DNA from: Bacteroidetes bacterium HGW-Bacteroidetes-16
GTDB taxonomy: Bacteria; Bacteroidota; Bacteroidia; Bacteroidales; F082
DNA length: 64,000 bases
Assembly: GCA_002840975.1 (NCBI GenBank)
Contig: PHDN01000011.1
Span: 40,937-104,936, forward strand
Direction: 5' to 3'
The position numbers and the translations under genes were made by a program. The notes under the pieces are model-generated. The model was not told the DNA's origin. It saw only the letters and a program-made list of their open reading frames with translations, and searched no databases. Below, in pieces: positions 18,181 through 26,865 of this stretch (its first letter is position 1; each line of letters opens with the position of its first letter).

Positions 18181-19203
18181 TTACACTTCATCACTTGATG
18201 GTTTAAAAAGCACTTTTCCGTCACTCATATTGCCCAGATAGCTTTTCAAACCGTTCACTACCTCATCCAATGCAATCATGCGCTGTATTCGTGTCTTCCA
18301 GGCACCTTTGATAAACTGTTCTTGCAGCAAATAAGAAATATGCTCAAATTTATCCTGATCCAGTTCCTGTCGCCACGACGACAGGTTAAAGCCCGAAATG
18401 AGTTTATCCCGAAAAATGAGTTCCATAACGCTGATGTCAGTTATGGGTTTGTTCGATAAACCACCATAGACCACCAGTTCAGAATCGGGTGGCATGGCAT
18501 TGAACAACATACCTGAATGAGCACCACCAACGGCATCAAAAGCAACTGTAGCATCCAGTTGACGAGCAAGTTCGTGCAGGACTCTTTCAAATTCCTCATC
18601 GGTTTCATTCAGGACATATTTTTCACCTGCCTCAACCAAACGTTTTGCCGTCTCGGTATTCCTCACGATATTAATCACTTCTACCTTGTGTTGGGCAGCG
18701 AGGTTTCTGATAAAAGCCGGAACCTGTCCTCCGGCGGCATTTACGATCACCGCGCTGGAACTCCTTTTTATGGCAATATTAAACAGGCCGAAAGCTGTGA
18801 AGGGATTAATTGCAAAACAGGCCGCCTGATCCATATCCATGTTGTCACGAAGCTGGATGAGGTCGCCTTTTTTCAGCGTTATATATTCGGACCAGCTTCC
18901 GTGACCATCGTTTTGAGCGAAAAAACTGACTTTTTTCCCAAGTAAATTCACCAATTCGGTGCCAGCTTCAACCACCGTCCCTGAACCTTCAAAACCCGGA
19001 ACTACGGGTAAAGTTTTCACCACGTTGTATGATCCCTGAATAAAGGCAATATCCGAAGGATTGGCAGGTGCGGCATGAACTTTAATCACTACTTCATCAG
19101 CATCTGGTACATTCCTCTCAATATGTTCTACTTTCAGGCTTAAGAGCGCCCTGAGTACGTTTCGGTTATATTGATGCAAAACGATGGATTTCATCATATT
19201 CAT
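18181..19203 (-). CDS. Zinc-type alcohol dehydrogenase / quinone reductase-like protein
   Basis: A 340-residue medium-chain dehydrogenase/reductase of the MECR/quinone oxidoreductase-like branch. NPSDIAFIQGSY and VVPGFEGSGTVVEAG are its N-terminal landmarks, and a Rossmann domain follows (AVIVNAAGGQVPAFIRNLAAQ). The zinc ligands of classic alcohol dehydrogenases are not evident, so a zinc-free NADPH-dependent enoyl or quinone reductase is more likely. Starts at Met1, Met3 and Met4 are all possible. It is embedded between gmk and nadD, an unusual insertion into a conserved order. Confidence 0.78.
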   Translation of the reverse strand: MNMMKSIVLHQYNRNVLRALLSLKVEHIERNVPDADEVVIKVHAAPANPSDIAFIQGSYNVVKTLPVVPGFEGSGTVVEAGTELVNLLGKKVSFFAQNDGHGSWSEYITLKKGDLIQLRDNMDMDQAACFAINPFTAFGLFNIAIKRSSSAVIVNAAGGQVPAFIRNLAAQHKVEVINIVRNTETAKRLVEAGEKYVLNETDEEFERVLHELARQLDATVAFDAVGGAHSGMLFNAMPPDSELVVYGGLSNKPITDISVMELIFRDKLISGFNLSSWRQELDQDKFEHISYLLQEQFIKGAWKTRIQRMIALDEVVNGLKSYLGNMSDGKVLFKPSSDEV

Positions 19204-19219
19204 TTTAAACGCTTAAATT

Positions 19220-19789
19220 TTATTCAGATAAAAACTCTGTAACCAGTGTCACCACTTCATTTATGGCTTTATCCAACCGATCGTTAACCACCACTACGTC
19301 AAAATGTTCGGCAAAAGTCAACTCAAACTCCGCCTTTTCAACGCGGATGTCAATGTCTTCTTTTGAATCGCTGCCTCTTTGTTCGAGCCGCAGCCTCAGT
19401 TCCTGAACAGAAGGAGGCTGTATAAACACTGATAGGGCTTTCATTCCGAAAACGGCTTTGATATTCATACCACCCATTACATCCACATCGAACAATACGT
19501 GGGTACCCTGGTTACGTAACCGTTCTACCTCTGAAACCAGCGTCCCATACAGCCGATCTTTGTACACCTCTTCCCACTCCACAAACGCATGTTCTTCGAT
19601 TTTTTTCTTGAATTCTTCCACCGAAAAGAAATAGTAATCCTTCCCATTTACCTCTCCATCGCGGGGAGGACGACTACATGCGGAAACCGAAAAGGCCAGG
19701 TTGGGCACCTGTTTCATCAGTTCTTTAACAATTGTTGTTTTTCCCGATCCCGATGGAGCCGAGAAAATAATCAGCTTACCTTTTTTCAT
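19220..19789 (-). CDS. gmk: Guanylate kinase
   Basis: A 189-residue guanylate kinase (GMP plus ATP to GDP). The P loop is SAPSGSGKTTIV, the GMP-binding region includes SRPPRDGEVNGKDYYF, and DVDVMGGMNIK is the conserved segment after the lid. Length and motifs are standard. It begins 18 bases after yicC and is probably co-transcribed with it. Confidence 0.95.
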   Translation of the reverse strand: MKKGKLIIFSAPSGSGKTTIVKELMKQVPNLAFSVSACSRPPRDGEVNGKDYYFFSVEEFKKKIEEHAFVEWEEVYKDRLYGTLVSEVERLRNQGTHVLFDVDVMGGMNIKAVFGMKALSVFIQPPSVQELRLRLEQRGSDSKEDIDIRVEKAEFELTFAEHFDVVVVNDRLDKAINEVVTLVTEFLSE

Positions 19790-19807
19790 ATATGAAGGAA
19801 AGAAATG

Positions 19808-20683
19808 TTACAAAATATTAAACAATTGCTCTTTAATCTTTTCCAATTCGTCTTTCATCAGCACCACAATACGCTGAAGTTGAGAGTCGTTTGCCTTTGA
19901 ACCCAGTGTGTTTACCTCGCGTCCTATTTCCTGGCTTATAAAACCAAGCTTTTTGCCCGAAGAAGTTTCTTCGTCGAGGGTATCCAGAAAATAATCGCAG
20001 TTATTTTTCAGTCTGACTTTTTCTTCGGTAATATCTAGTTTTTCGATGTAGTAAATCAACTCCTGCTCCAGGCGATTTTTATCTACCTGCAAGTCATACG
20101 ACTGATTATTTAATGATGCTAAAATCCGTTCGCGAATGCGGGTAAGTCGTTCCTGTTCAAATGGCTCCACCTCGGTAAGCAATTGTATAATTTTTTCCAC
20201 ACGAGTGATAAATTCTTTTTTTAATAAAGCACCTTCCTGAATTCTGAATTGGTCGACAGCCGCAATGGCATCAGAAAACCCTTGTGAAACAATCACCCAC
20301 TCCTCTTTGTCGGCATCCTCATCACCTGAAATCAAAACATCGGGCATCTTAACAACGATAGAAAGAACATCTTGCGGCAAAGGTTCGAGGGTTGCCTCTG
20401 ACAGTTGCTTCATCAGCTTATAATACTGAAGTGCTACCGGCATATTTAACTTTAGGGAACCTCCTTCGGCCTTCTCCTCAACGGTAAGTAAAATATCTAC
20501 TTTTCCCCTGTCGAGCCCTTTTGCGAGTAAATTTCTTATTTCCAGTTCACGGTCTTTTAAGCTTCCGGGAACCCGTAAATTTACATCCAGCGTTTTACTG
20601 TTTAGCGTTCTTATTTCAATAGAATATTTACGTCGGGCAGATTCAGTAACCTGTTTACCGTACCCGGTCATGGATTTAATCAT
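19808..20683 (-). CDS. YicC family endoribonuclease
   Basis: A 291-residue YicC-like protein. The N-terminus MIKSMTGYGK and the stretch IEIRTLNSKTLDVNLR are diagnostic, as is the C-terminal DUF1732 region with FISQEIGREVNTLGSKAND. Members are metal-dependent endoribonucleases linked to sRNA turnover. A minus-strand -7 box (TATCTTTG, bases 20705-20712) lies just upstream, so this is likely the first gene of the yicC-gmk-dehydrogenase-nadD transcript. Confidence 0.9.
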   Translation of the reverse strand: MIKSMTGYGKQVTESARRKYSIEIRTLNSKTLDVNLRVPGSLKDRELEIRNLLAKGLDRGKVDILLTVEEKAEGGSLKLNMPVALQYYKLMKQLSEATLEPLPQDVLSIVVKMPDVLISGDEDADKEEWVIVSQGFSDAIAAVDQFRIQEGALLKKEFITRVEKIIQLLTEVEPFEQERLTRIRERILASLNNQSYDLQVDKNRLEQELIYYIEKLDITEEKVRLKNNCDYFLDTLDEETSSGKKLGFISQEIGREVNTLGSKANDSQLQRIVVLMKDELEKIKEQLFNIL

Positions 20684-20704
20684 TGTAAGGTAATTTTAGT
20701 GGTA

Positions 20705-20757
20705 CAAAGATAGAAAAGTTACACTGGCGAAAAAGAGAACACTTTTGGTTATATTTG
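20705..20757. promoter_or_regulatory. Divergent promoter region, yicC and TPR gene
   Basis: Two -7 boxes point in opposite directions: TATCTTTG on the minus strand (20705-20712) toward yicC and TATATTTG on the plus strand (20750-20757) toward the TPR gene. Neither has a convincing -33 TTTG. Confidence 0.45.
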
Positions 20758-20761
20758 CGTC

Positions 20762-22159
20762 ATGAGCGCAAAGTACTACTTATTGGTTCTTCTATTGCCT
20801 GTTTCTCTATCCATTTTCCCCAATCCCTACGATGAAAAGGATAGTGTTGAAGCAAAGCTGTCCCAATTGAAGGGGGTCGAGCATATAAAAGCGCTATTGG
20901 TTTTGTCGGAATCATATCGAAATACTGCTTTTAACGATTGCCTCAAATATGGTATAAAAGCAGCTCAATTGGCCAACAGGGAAAATGAAAACGATCTGGA
21001 AGCGCAAGTTTATAAATCACTGGGTAACAGTTGCTATTTTCATGGAGAGCTTGATATGGGCAACGACTATTACCGAAAAGGGTTGTATGGCTTTCAAGGT
21101 ACCAATAATTTACAAGGGCAAGCCAACTGTTTGAATAACATCGGGCTCATTTTTGAGGAAACTTCCCGCTTCGATTCTGCCCAGTATTATTATCAAAAAT
21201 CGCTGGATATTGAGAGCCAGATCGGTAATAAAAGGGGCATTGGGATTTCATTGTTGCAGTTGGGAAACCTAAGCTATTACCGCGATGAACTCCAAAATGC
21301 ACTCGACAATTACTATCGTGCCATGCTGATTTTCAAGGATGAAAACGACAGCACCAGTTTGGCCTTGTCATACAATAGCATGGGCATTATCTATCGTGAA
21401 TGGAGCTTGTTTGATAAAGCCCTTGGTTACTATCAACTTGCCATTCCTATTTTAGAACAAACTGGCGATGATAGAAGTTTGTCGCAAGTATTGACCAACA
21501 TGGGGGAGATTTTTAATTTTGAATTGAAAGATTATCAAAAAGCCAGACAATTCTATGATCAATCGCTCAGACTAAAACATAAAATGAACGACAAAATTGG
21601 TATCGCCCTCCTAAATAACAACCTGGGAACTTTGTATGCTAACATGAAGGATACATCCAATGCACTTAGGCATTTTAAGATAAGCAAACGGTTGTATGAA
21701 GAGTTTCAAGGTGAAACGGGACTTATAATGGTCTTGTACAATATGGGATCACTATTTCTGGATAATCATCAGTACGACAGAGCCTTGCCATATTTTCTGC
21801 AGAGCCTGAAAATGGCAGAAGACTTTAAATATGTGGAATTCATTCGCTTGAATCAGGTAGCATTAATGAATAGTTATGCCGCTCTTGGAAAATATGAGCT
21901 ATACCAAAACTATTTTAAGCTGTTGGCCCTTGATAAAGATTCGCTTATTGAGAGACTAAACGTGTTACAAAGCCGGGAATCAGAAGGTAAATTCAGAACC
22001 GAAGAAGTGTTGGAAGAAGCAGAAAAACTACAAATATCAAATGAATTAAAGGAAGCCGAAATCAGAAAATACAAATTGATGTTAGCAGGAATCAGCGCAC
22101 TCTTTTTTTTCACACTGATGGGTTATGCGTTATATACCAAATTAAAAAAACATCCATGA
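20762..22159 (+). CDS. TPR-repeat protein with C-terminal coiled coil and membrane helix
   Basis: A 465-residue protein with a signal peptide, about eight tetratricopeptide repeats (for example SYNSMGIIYREWSLFDKALGYYQ and NNLGTLYANMKDTSNALRHF), a charged coiled coil at about residues 400-435 and one membrane helix close to the C-terminus. This is the sensor half of a common Bacteroidota architecture that normally continues into a histidine kinase or a LuxR-type DNA-binding domain. Here the protein ends nine residues after the helix, so no output domain exists. Its stop overlaps the phospholipase D start (ATGA). Confidence 0.72.
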   Translation: MSAKYYLLVLLLPVSLSIFPNPYDEKDSVEAKLSQLKGVEHIKALLVLSESYRNTAFNDCLKYGIKAAQLANRENENDLEAQVYKSLGNSCYFHGELDMGNDYYRKGLYGFQGTNNLQGQANCLNNIGLIFEETSRFDSAQYYYQKSLDIESQIGNKRGIGISLLQLGNLSYYRDELQNALDNYYRAMLIFKDENDSTSLALSYNSMGIIYREWSLFDKALGYYQLAIPILEQTGDDRSLSQVLTNMGEIFNFELKDYQKARQFYDQSLRLKHKMNDKIGIALLNNNLGTLYANMKDTSNALRHFKISKRLYEEFQGETGLIMVLYNMGSLFLDNHQYDRALPYFLQSLKMAEDFKYVEFIRLNQVALMNSYAALGKYELYQNYFKLLALDKDSLIERLNVLQSRESEGKFRTEEVLEEAEKLQISNELKEAEIRKYKLMLAGISALFFFTLMGYALYTKLKKHP

Positions 22160-23229
22160 TTATACAGGAGCCTTATCATCTTTTTGCCGAGCCACTCAGG
22201 TACTATCAATCTATGATTGAAGATATTGAGTCTGCCGAGCGATATATTTACCTCCAGACTTTCAGGGTCGGCAAAGATGTGATTGGGGATAGGTTTAGAA
22301 GAGCCCTGACTAAAAAAGCCAAGCAAGGTGTGGAAATAAAGATATTGATTGATTACTGGGGAGCAGGACCGATCAATTCTGAATATTTTAAAGAGTTAAT
22401 CCAATATAAAGGAGAGGTGCGTTTTTTTCAAAAAATCAAATACAATACAGATATATTTACCAAAAGCCACAAACGTAACCACCGTAAATTATTGCTCATC
22501 GATGATAAAATCAGCTATATTGGTTCGTCAAATATTACCGGTTATAACCTTAACTGGCGCGAATCGGTTTTGCGTATACAGAGTAACCTGACGCCTGTTT
22601 TTGTTAAATTATTTAAACAAGATTTCAAAAACTTTAATAAATATAACATCAATACCCATAGCAGGACATCTACCATTAAATTCAACGGTTTTGAAATAAT
22701 TCGCGACGCGCCATCAATAACTTTTAAAAAGATTAACAATAAATTTATCCGACTCATCAAAAATGCAGAACATCAGGTTGTTATTGAGACCCCCTATTTT
22801 CTCCCGGGATACTTTCTGCGAAAAGCACTCACCGATGCAGCTCAGAGAGGGGTGAAGGTTAATGTGTTGCTGCCTAAACAATCGGATGTTACCCTGATTG
22901 ATATCTTGAGAAACAAATACCTGGGTCCTCTTAACAAGAAAGGAGTTAACTTTTTATTTTATCAACTAAATAACCTGCATGCCAAGTTGTTGCTTATTGA
23001 TAACTCATATTTTGCCATTGGCTCATCAAATTTCGATTACCGCAGCTTTCGGTATATGTATGAAATTATGCTGATTGGGACAGACAGCAATATTATTGAC
23101 CAGATCAGTGTCCATGCCAATCGTACAGAGGAAGAAACTCAGCCATTTGATTATGCGAAATGGAAAGACCGGCCACTAATAAATAAGATTTTCGAATGGA
23201 TACTTTTGCCTTTCAGGCACCTGCTTTAA
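22156..23229 (+). CDS. Phospholipase D-family protein (cardiolipin synthase-like)
   Basis: A 357-residue protein with two complete HKD motifs, HRKLLLIDDKISYIGSSN and HAKLLLIDNSYFAIGSSN, each followed by the GSxN residues that finish the PLD active site. This pairing fits bacterial cardiolipin synthases or phosphatidyltransferases. It lacks the usual two N-terminal membrane helices of ClsA, so it resembles the soluble ClsB/ClsC type. It overlaps the TPR gene by four bases, and the pair is probably co-translated. Confidence 0.82.
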   Translation: MIIQEPYHLFAEPLRYYQSMIEDIESAERYIYLQTFRVGKDVIGDRFRRALTKKAKQGVEIKILIDYWGAGPINSEYFKELIQYKGEVRFFQKIKYNTDIFTKSHKRNHRKLLLIDDKISYIGSSNITGYNLNWRESVLRIQSNLTPVFVKLFKQDFKNFNKYNINTHSRTSTIKFNGFEIIRDAPSITFKKINNKFIRLIKNAEHQVVIETPYFLPGYFLRKALTDAAQRGVKVNVLLPKQSDVTLIDILRNKYLGPLNKKGVNFLFYQLNNLHAKLLLIDNSYFAIGSSNFDYRSFRYMYEIMLIGTDSNIIDQISVHANRTEEETQPFDYAKWKDRPLINKIFEWILLPFRHLL

Positions 23230-23318
23230 GTGGAAGGCAAGAAAATTGAAATAGTTAAGAATCACTCCAAATTCAGAATAAACCTTATAAATCCTCCTTT
23301 AGTTCCGTTGTAAATTAC

Positions 23319-23326
23319 TAATTTTG
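23319..23326 (+). promoter_or_regulatory. -7 box (TAATTTTG) before rocD
   Basis: TAATTTTG fits the Bacteroidota -7 consensus and would give a leader of about 50 bases before rocD. The -33 element is not clear. Confidence 0.4.
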
Positions 23327-23381
23327 ATGCTTCAAATTTAGTCTTCATACAACAGATTTTATTAAATAAATAGATTGAACA

Positions 23382-24605
23382 ATGACAGAAAAAATAACGG
23401 CAAAAATGGCCATCGGCTTAGAGGATGATTATGGTGCACATAATTATCATCCGCTACCTGTGGTACTTCAAAAAGGGTTGGCAGCTAAAGTGTGGGATGT
23501 AGACGGCAAAGAATATTTTGATTTTCTATCAGCCTATTCAGCTGTAAACCAGGGACATTGTCACCCAAAAATTGTAAGCGCACTCATTGATCAAGCGCAG
23601 ACACTCACCTTAACTTCACGGGCTTTTTACAACGATGCGCTCGGTCCTTACGAAAAGTACATCACTTCATATTTTGGATACGACAAAGTACTGCCGATGA
23701 ACACCGGGGCAGAAGCTGATGAAACAGCGCTTAAACTCTGCCGCCGTTGGGCCTACGATAAAAAAGGAATTCCGTCCGATCAGGCAAAAATCATTGTCTG
23801 TGCTGACAACTTTCATGGGCGTACCATCACCATCATTTCTATGTCGACCGATCCGGAATCAAAAGCCAACTTCGGGCCATATACCCCCGGGTTTATCGTC
23901 ATTCCTTACAACGATTTGGAGGCTCTGCAAAAGGAACTTAAAGATCCAAATGTAGCCGGTTTTTTAGTCGAACCCATTCAAGGGGAAGCAGGCGTGATGG
24001 TGCCTGACGAAGGATACTTAAAAAAAGCATACGACTTGTGCAAATCGAAGAACGTACTGTTTATTGCGGATGAGGTCCAAACCGGCATCGGCAGAACAGG
24101 AAAATTGTTGGCTTGCGATCATGAAGAGGTACATCCCGACATCCTTATTCTTGGAAAAGCATTGTCAGGTGGCGTATATCCTGTTTCAGCGGTATTGTGC
24201 AACAACGAAATCATGCTTACGATAAAACCGGGACAACATGGATCGACTTTCGGAGGAAACCCGATTGCTGCCAGGGTGGCAGTTGCTGCGCTCAAAGTGG
24301 TGAAAGAGGAGAAATTGGCCGAAAAGGCTGAAAAGTTGGGGGTCATCTTCCGGCAGGAAATGAAAAATATTAAATCAGATATGATTGAGCTGGTACGCGG
24401 TAAAGGGTTGCTAAATGCCGTTGTGATAAGGCCAAAAAATGGGAAAACAGCCATGGATGTATGTTTGAAAATGGCTGAAAATGGTGTGCTGGCAAAACCT
24501 ACTCACGACCATATTATTAGGTTCGCCCCCCCATTGGTCATTACTGAAGAGGAGCTACATCAAGCAATAGAGCTTATCAGGAAGTCCATTCTCTCCTTTG
24601 AATAA
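23382..24605 (+). CDS. rocD: Ornithine--oxo-acid transaminase
   Basis: A 407-residue class III PLP aminotransferase that converts ornithine to glutamate semialdehyde. [12 protein letters not shown] and [18 protein letters not shown] are typical of ornithine aminotransferase, and PLP lysine context [23 protein letters not shown] and [14 protein letters not shown] are all present. The length fits the family. It stands alone, with an intrinsic terminator directly behind it. Confidence 0.91.
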   Translation: MTEKITAKMAIGLEDDYGAHNYHPLPVVLQKGLAAKVWDVDGKEYFDFLSAYSAVNQGHCHPKIVSALIDQAQTLTLTSRAFYNDALGPYEKYITSYFGYDKVLPMNTGAEADETALKLCRRWAYDKKGIPSDQAKIIVCADNFHGRTITIISMSTDPESKANFGPYTPGFIVIPYNDLEALQKELKDPNVAGFLVEPIQGEAGVMVPDEGYLKKAYDLCKSKNVLFIADEVQTGIGRTGKLLACDHEEVHPDILILGKALSGGVYPVSAVLCNNEIMLTIKPGQHGSTFGGNPIAARVAVAALKVVKEEKLAEKAEKLGVIFRQEMKNIKSDMIELVRGKGLLNAVVIRPKNGKTAMDVCLKMAENGVLAKPTHDHIIRFAPPLVITEEELHQAIELIRKSILSFE

Positions 24606-24624
24606 CTGAAAAATTCAGGACAAA

Positions 24625-24737
24625 AAGAAAAGCCCTCGACCAGGCGGTCGGGGCTTTTCCCATATTAACCTAAAAACCCTCGTAGAAGAGGGATAACCCA
24701 AAAAATTAACCTGCTAAAGTTAATCGTTCAATTAAGA
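24625..24737 (-). ncRNA. Candidate small RNA downstream of rocD
   Basis: A minus-strand unit of about 113 nucleotides bounded by a promoter (TATCTTTG at 24744-24751) and the strong GC-rich terminator shared with rocD, whose minus-strand copy is followed by a T-rich tail. Inside there is a second stable hairpin (CCCTC-TTCTAC-GAGGG) flanked by two AGGTTAAT-like repeats. There is no open reading frame of useful length. It could be a free regulatory RNA or an antisense/3'-end RNA to rocD. It does not match a family I can name. The remaining sequence up to lptB (24776-24997) is AT-rich and shows no other feature. Confidence 0.45.
24628..24659. terminator. Bidirectional intrinsic terminator after rocD
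   Basis: A strong hairpin, AAAAGCCCtCGACC-AGGC-GGTCGgGGCTTTT, with A and T tracts on both flanks. It can end rocD on the plus strand and the candidate small RNA on the minus strand. Confidence 0.8.
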
Positions 24738-24743
24738 ACAGGA

Positions 24744-24776
24744 CAAAGATACGAAATAATTAAGGCAATATGTAAA
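24744..24776 (-). promoter_or_regulatory. Promoter of the candidate small RNA
   Basis: On the minus strand TTTA lies 21 bases before TATCTTTG, close to the TTTG/TAnnTTTG consensus. No protein-coding gene on this strand follows before rocD, which is encoded on the other strand. Confidence 0.5.
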
Positions 24777-24997
24777 GGTGGCGTAATTTTTTCTATGAAA
24801 CAATCATTCTCCAAATCAAAATTGTATGTTTTTTAATTTTAGGAATTTATACACATCAAAGAGGATAACCTGAAGTAATCACGAATAAATTGCTCTATGA
24901 TATTTATCATATTGATTAGAAATGGACGTTCACATGTTAAAAAAAACTCAATTAAATATTTCCAACATTAAATTTTGATTATCTTTTTTTCAGGATA

Positions 24998-25723
24998 TTA
25001 TCTTCGTAGTTCAAAATTCTTTCCAAGATAAACCTTTCTAACATGTTTATCGTTAGCCAGTTCTTCGGCAGTTCCTGACTTAAGGATGGCCCCCTCGAAC
25101 AGAAGATAGGCCCGGTCAACAATGGTCAATGTTTCATGTACATTGTGGTCGGTAATCAGGATTCCGATGTTTTTTTCCTTTAACTTTGAAACGATCAGCT
25201 GAATATCTTCCACCGCAATGGGATCCACTCCTGCGAATGGCTCATCTAAAAGAATGAATTTTGGATCAACGGCAAGAGCCCGTGCTATTTCGGTACGTCG
25301 TCTTTCGCCGCCTGAAAGCTGAATACCCTTGCTTTTTCGAATGGCTTGTAAACCAAACTCGTCGAGCAGCGATTCAATCTTCTCACTCTGTTGTGCTTTA
25401 TTCAGTTTCGTAAATTCCATCACTGCCCTCAGGTTGTCCTCTACACTCAGGTGGCGGAAAACAGAAGCTTCCTGCGCCAGGTATCCGATTCCTCTTTGCG
25501 CGCGTCTGTACATTGGTTCGTTGGTTATTTCCTGATCATCAAGATACACGCTACCCGAGAGAGGTTTAATAAGCCCTACTATCATATAAAAATTGGTAGT
25601 TTTACCCGCTCCATTGGGGCCAAGCAATCCTATAATCTCGCCCTGATTTACCTCAACGCTTACGTTATTAACAACAGTCCGTTGCTTATACTTCTTAACC
25701 AGGTCTTTTGTCCAAAGTTTCAT
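24998..25723 (-). CDS. lptB: LPS export ABC transporter ATP-binding protein
   Basis: A 241-residue ABC ATPase. Walker A is GPNGAGKTT, the signature is LSGGERRR, and Walker B is FILLDEPFAGVDPIAV, which is the characteristic LptB form. LptB powers extraction of lipopolysaccharide from the inner membrane together with LptFG. It follows kdsD by 30 bases on the same strand, an LPS-biogenesis pairing found in many Gram-negative bacteria. Confidence 0.93.
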   Translation of the reverse strand: MKLWTKDLVKKYKQRTVVNNVSVEVNQGEIIGLLGPNGAGKTTNFYMIVGLIKPLSGSVYLDDQEITNEPMYRRAQRGIGYLAQEASVFRHLSVEDNLRAVMEFTKLNKAQQSEKIESLLDEFGLQAIRKSKGIQLSGGERRRTEIARALAVDPKFILLDEPFAGVDPIAVEDIQLIVSKLKEKNIGILITDHNVHETLTIVDRAYLLFEGAILKSGTAEELANDKHVRKVYLGKNFELRR

Positions 25724-25753
25724 ATTTTTCTATTTCAATAACTTAACATACTC

Positions 25754-26722
25754 CTACAAGATTCCTTCCCTGAGAATATCATGTAAGTGAATAACGCCAA
25801 CATACTTATTTTCTGATACAACAGGCAATTGTGTAATGTTATTTTTTCGCATGAGTTCTAGAGCTCCCACCACCAACTCCTCCTGGTCAACAGTAAGTGG
25901 ATGTTTTGTCATTACATCAAAAGCTTTAAGTTGTCTAAAGTCATTGTGCTTTTCAATCATCCTGCGCAAGTCACCATCTGTAATTACGCCAACCAACTCA
26001 TCGTTGTCGAGTACTGCTGTGGCACCCAGTCTTTTAGACGAAATTTCAATGATTACCTCGGGTATGAGGGCGTTTTGATTTACCGAGGGTAAAGCATTAT
26101 TTACCGAAAGGTCGGAGACTCTCATGTAAAGGCGTTTCCCAAGAGTACCACCCGGGTGATACTGAGCAAAATCGTCAGCTGAAAAACCCCTTGATTCAAG
26201 GAGACTAACTGCCAGGGCATCGCCCATCACCAACTGGGCAGTCGTACTGCTGGTTGGCGCCAGGTTATTCGGGCACGCTTCTTTTTCAACCGTTGAATCC
26301 AATACCAAATCAGCTTGCTTTGCCAGATAAGACCCCGTATTGCCAACTAAAGCAATAATCAGGTTTTGACGCGCTTTTAATAAAGGAATTAGTACTTTGA
26401 CTTCAGGTGTTTCACCACTTTTGGAGATGGCGATAACCACATCATCTTTTCTTACAATTCCCAAATCACCATGAATGGCATCCGCAGCGTGCATAAATAT
26501 GGCGGGTGTGCCTGTAGAATTAAACGTGGCTACTATTTTTTGTGCAATATTGGCACTCTTGCCAATACCCGTTACAATAACCCTTCCTTTTGATTTTAAA
26601 ATCAGCTCAACTGCACTAATAAAATCATCAGTCACCGAATTACTTAAACTCTTAATTGACTTCCACTCATTTTCAATGGTCGATAATGCAGCCTGGCGTA
26701 TTTTTTCTCTTGATTCCAACAT
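25754..26722 (-). CDS. kdsD: Arabinose-5-phosphate isomerase
   Basis: A 322-residue KpsF/GutQ-type isomerase (ribulose 5-phosphate to arabinose 5-phosphate) that feeds Kdo synthesis. An SIS domain occupies residues 40-180 (GKSANIAQKIVATFNSTG, AISKSGETPEV, LAPTSSTTAQLVMGDA), followed by two CBS domains (about 210-320). It lies upstream of lptB, consistent with LPS core assembly. Full length. Confidence 0.92.
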   Translation of the reverse strand: MLESREKIRQAALSTIENEWKSIKSLSNSVTDDFISAVELILKSKGRVIVTGIGKSANIAQKIVATFNSTGTPAIFMHAADAIHGDLGIVRKDDVVIAISKSGETPEVKVLIPLLKARQNLIIALVGNTGSYLAKQADLVLDSTVEKEACPNNLAPTSSTTAQLVMGDALAVSLLESRGFSADDFAQYHPGGTLGKRLYMRVSDLSVNNALPSVNQNALIPEVIIEISSKRLGATAVLDNDELVGVITDGDLRRMIEKHNDFRQLKAFDVMTKHPLTVDQEELVVGALELMRKNNITQLPVVSENKYVGVIHLHDILREGIL

Positions 26723-26761
26723 TTTTTATTTAAAATAGGTGATTATGCAATTTTTTAGTAT

Positions 26762-26849
26762 TATATTTGTTCATATACACACAATAAAAAACCAAAATTC
26801 ATTTTGGTAATTCTTTTGAATGCTTAAAATGAATTTCATGACAAAGATA
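26762..26849. promoter_or_regulatory. Divergent promoter region, kdsD and recQ
   Basis: A plus-strand TATATTTG (26762-26769) and a minus-strand TATCTTTG (26842-26849) face away from or overlap each other between kdsD and recQ, so the two transcripts may start from overlapping leaders. -33 elements are unclear. Confidence 0.4.
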
Positions 26850-26865
26850 TGTTTTATCTACCGAA

